Source: GWF2-38-69 sp037127655 (GTDB taxonomy: Bacteria; Verrucomicrobiota; Lentisphaeria; Victivallales; GWF2-38-69). Taken from it: DNA of 5,663 bases. The stretch lies in contig JBAXXY010000168.1 of assembly GCA_037127655.1 (NCBI GenBank), positions 1-5,663 of the forward strand, in the 5' to 3' direction. The first letter of the stretch is position 1. Each line of letters starts with the position of its first letter. Below the pieces are notes generated by a model, which was given only the letters and a program-made list of their open reading frames with translations, was not told where the DNA came from and ran no database searches. Below, piece after piece: positions 5,065 to 5,663 of this stretch. The position numbers were made by a program, and so were the translations under genes.

Positions 5065-5663
5065 TAAAAAAACTTTGGAGTAACAAACCTCTTATAGGAT
5101 TGATTGTATTTGCGATAATAGTTTCAATCATAAACCCTAGATTCCTGTCAGTTGGCAATCTTTTGAATGTGCTAAGGCAGACTTCAGTAAATGCTGTTAT
5201 TGCTACAGGTATGACGATGATTATTCTGACAGGAGGGATTGATCTTTCGGTAGGGTCCATTCTTGCCTTTACGGGAGCCTTCTGCGCCTATATGATAGCT
5301 ATCGGAGTAAATCCTGAAACAGCTTTACTACTGACTCTTATTGTGGGAGTTATTTTTGGAACAGCTAACGGAGCTTTTATTTCATATTGTAAACTGCAGC
5401 CGTTCATCGTTACTCTGGTAACCATGACTCTGCTCAGGGGAGCGACTCTAGTATTTACAGACGGCAAACCGATTCCGATCAAAGCCGGAGGGGATTTTTT
5501 TGACAATTTAGGAGGCGGTTATTTCCTTCAGATACCTATTCCCATATACATAATGATCATTCTTTTTATAACTGCCTATTATGTGCTGAACCATACAAGA
5601 TTCGGAAGATATGTTTATGCCATAGGTGGCAATGAAGAAGCCACAAGACTATCAGGTATAAAT
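5061..5663 (+). CDS. rbsC: Ribose-type ABC transporter permease (N-terminal part)
   Basis: This integral membrane permease forms the sugar channel with RbsA as motor and a periplasmic or lipid-anchored RbsB as receptor. The window cuts it after 201 codons (E. coli RbsC has 321), with no stop reached. Hallmarks are the cytoplasmic start followed by a hydrophobic helix (about 11-25), QTSVNAVIATGMTMIILTGG (40-59), the family signature GIDLSVGS (59-66), LQPFIVTLVTMTLLRG (112-127) and, at the very end, GRYVYAIGGNEEATRLSGIN (182-201), which is the ATPase-contacting loop of RbsC-type permeases. The start ATG overlaps the rbsA stop as ATGA and has a good ribosome site. The reading frame is intact. 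Genes for the binding protein, rbsD or rbsK are not in the window and may follow. Confidence 0.92.
   Translation, partial: MIKKLWSNKPLIGLIVFAIIVSIINPRFLSVGNLLNVLRQTSVNAVIATGMTMIILTGGIDLSVGSILAFTGAFCAYMIAIGVNPETALLLTLIVGVIFGTANGAFISYCKLQPFIVTLVTMTLLRGATLVFTDGKPIPIKAGGDFFDNLGGGYFLQIPIPIYIMIILFITAYYVLNHTRFGRYVYAIGGNEEATRLSGIN

Noticed and set aside
1..5663. CRISPR array, insertion sequence, tRNA or attachment site
   Set aside because: No regularly spaced repeats, transposase motifs, terminal inverted repeats around a gene, or tRNA-like folds were seen.

Overview
The window carries amino-sugar catabolism genes followed by the start of a ribose-type ABC transporter locus, all on the + strand. The DNA is visibly AT-rich. 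Codons such as ATA, AAA and AGA are frequent, three genes have good Shine-Dalgarno sites, and the proteins look most like those of low-GC, Firmicutes-type bacteria (spirochaetes or a related low-GC group cannot be excluded). I cannot name the organism.

Region 1 (1-319) has no convincing gene. It holds a consensus -10 box at 254-259 with a small dyad next to it, two further perfect inverted repeats, a 10-base imperfect direct repeat, and a minus-strand open stretch (34-162) that could be a gene remnant.

Region 2 (320-3442) reads as one operon: an MFS sugar/H+ symporter (320-1687), a glucosamine-6-phosphate deaminase of the NagB family (1710-2447) and a short N-acetylglucosamine-6-phosphate deacetylase of the NagA family (2462-3442). 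The gaps are only 22 and 14 bases and contain no terminator. The implied route is uptake of a free amino sugar by the MFS protein, phosphorylation by a kinase not present here, deacetylation by NagA, and deamination/isomerisation by NagB to fructose 6-phosphate and ammonia.

Region 3 (3443-3570) is a 128-base spacer containing a perfect 11-bp inverted repeat made only of A and T. It probably separates two transcription units.

Region 4 (3571-5663) holds rbsA and the first 201 codons of rbsC, overlapping by four bases (ATGA). rbsA is full length in homology but is broken by one in-frame TAG at codon 88. The codon sits exactly where the family has the Q-loop glutamine of the first ATPase domain, so a single C-to-T change from CAG would explain it. 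Frame and homology resume at once after it. All four complete genes end in TAA or TGA, so this is the only in-frame TAG. A recent nonsense mutation or a sequencing error is the simplest reading; readthrough is possible but not shown.

I do not see an obviously new system. The points most worth checking are the amber codon in rbsA, the trimmed NagA, the altered active-site motif in NagB, and the pairing of an MFS importer with nagBA in place of a PTS.
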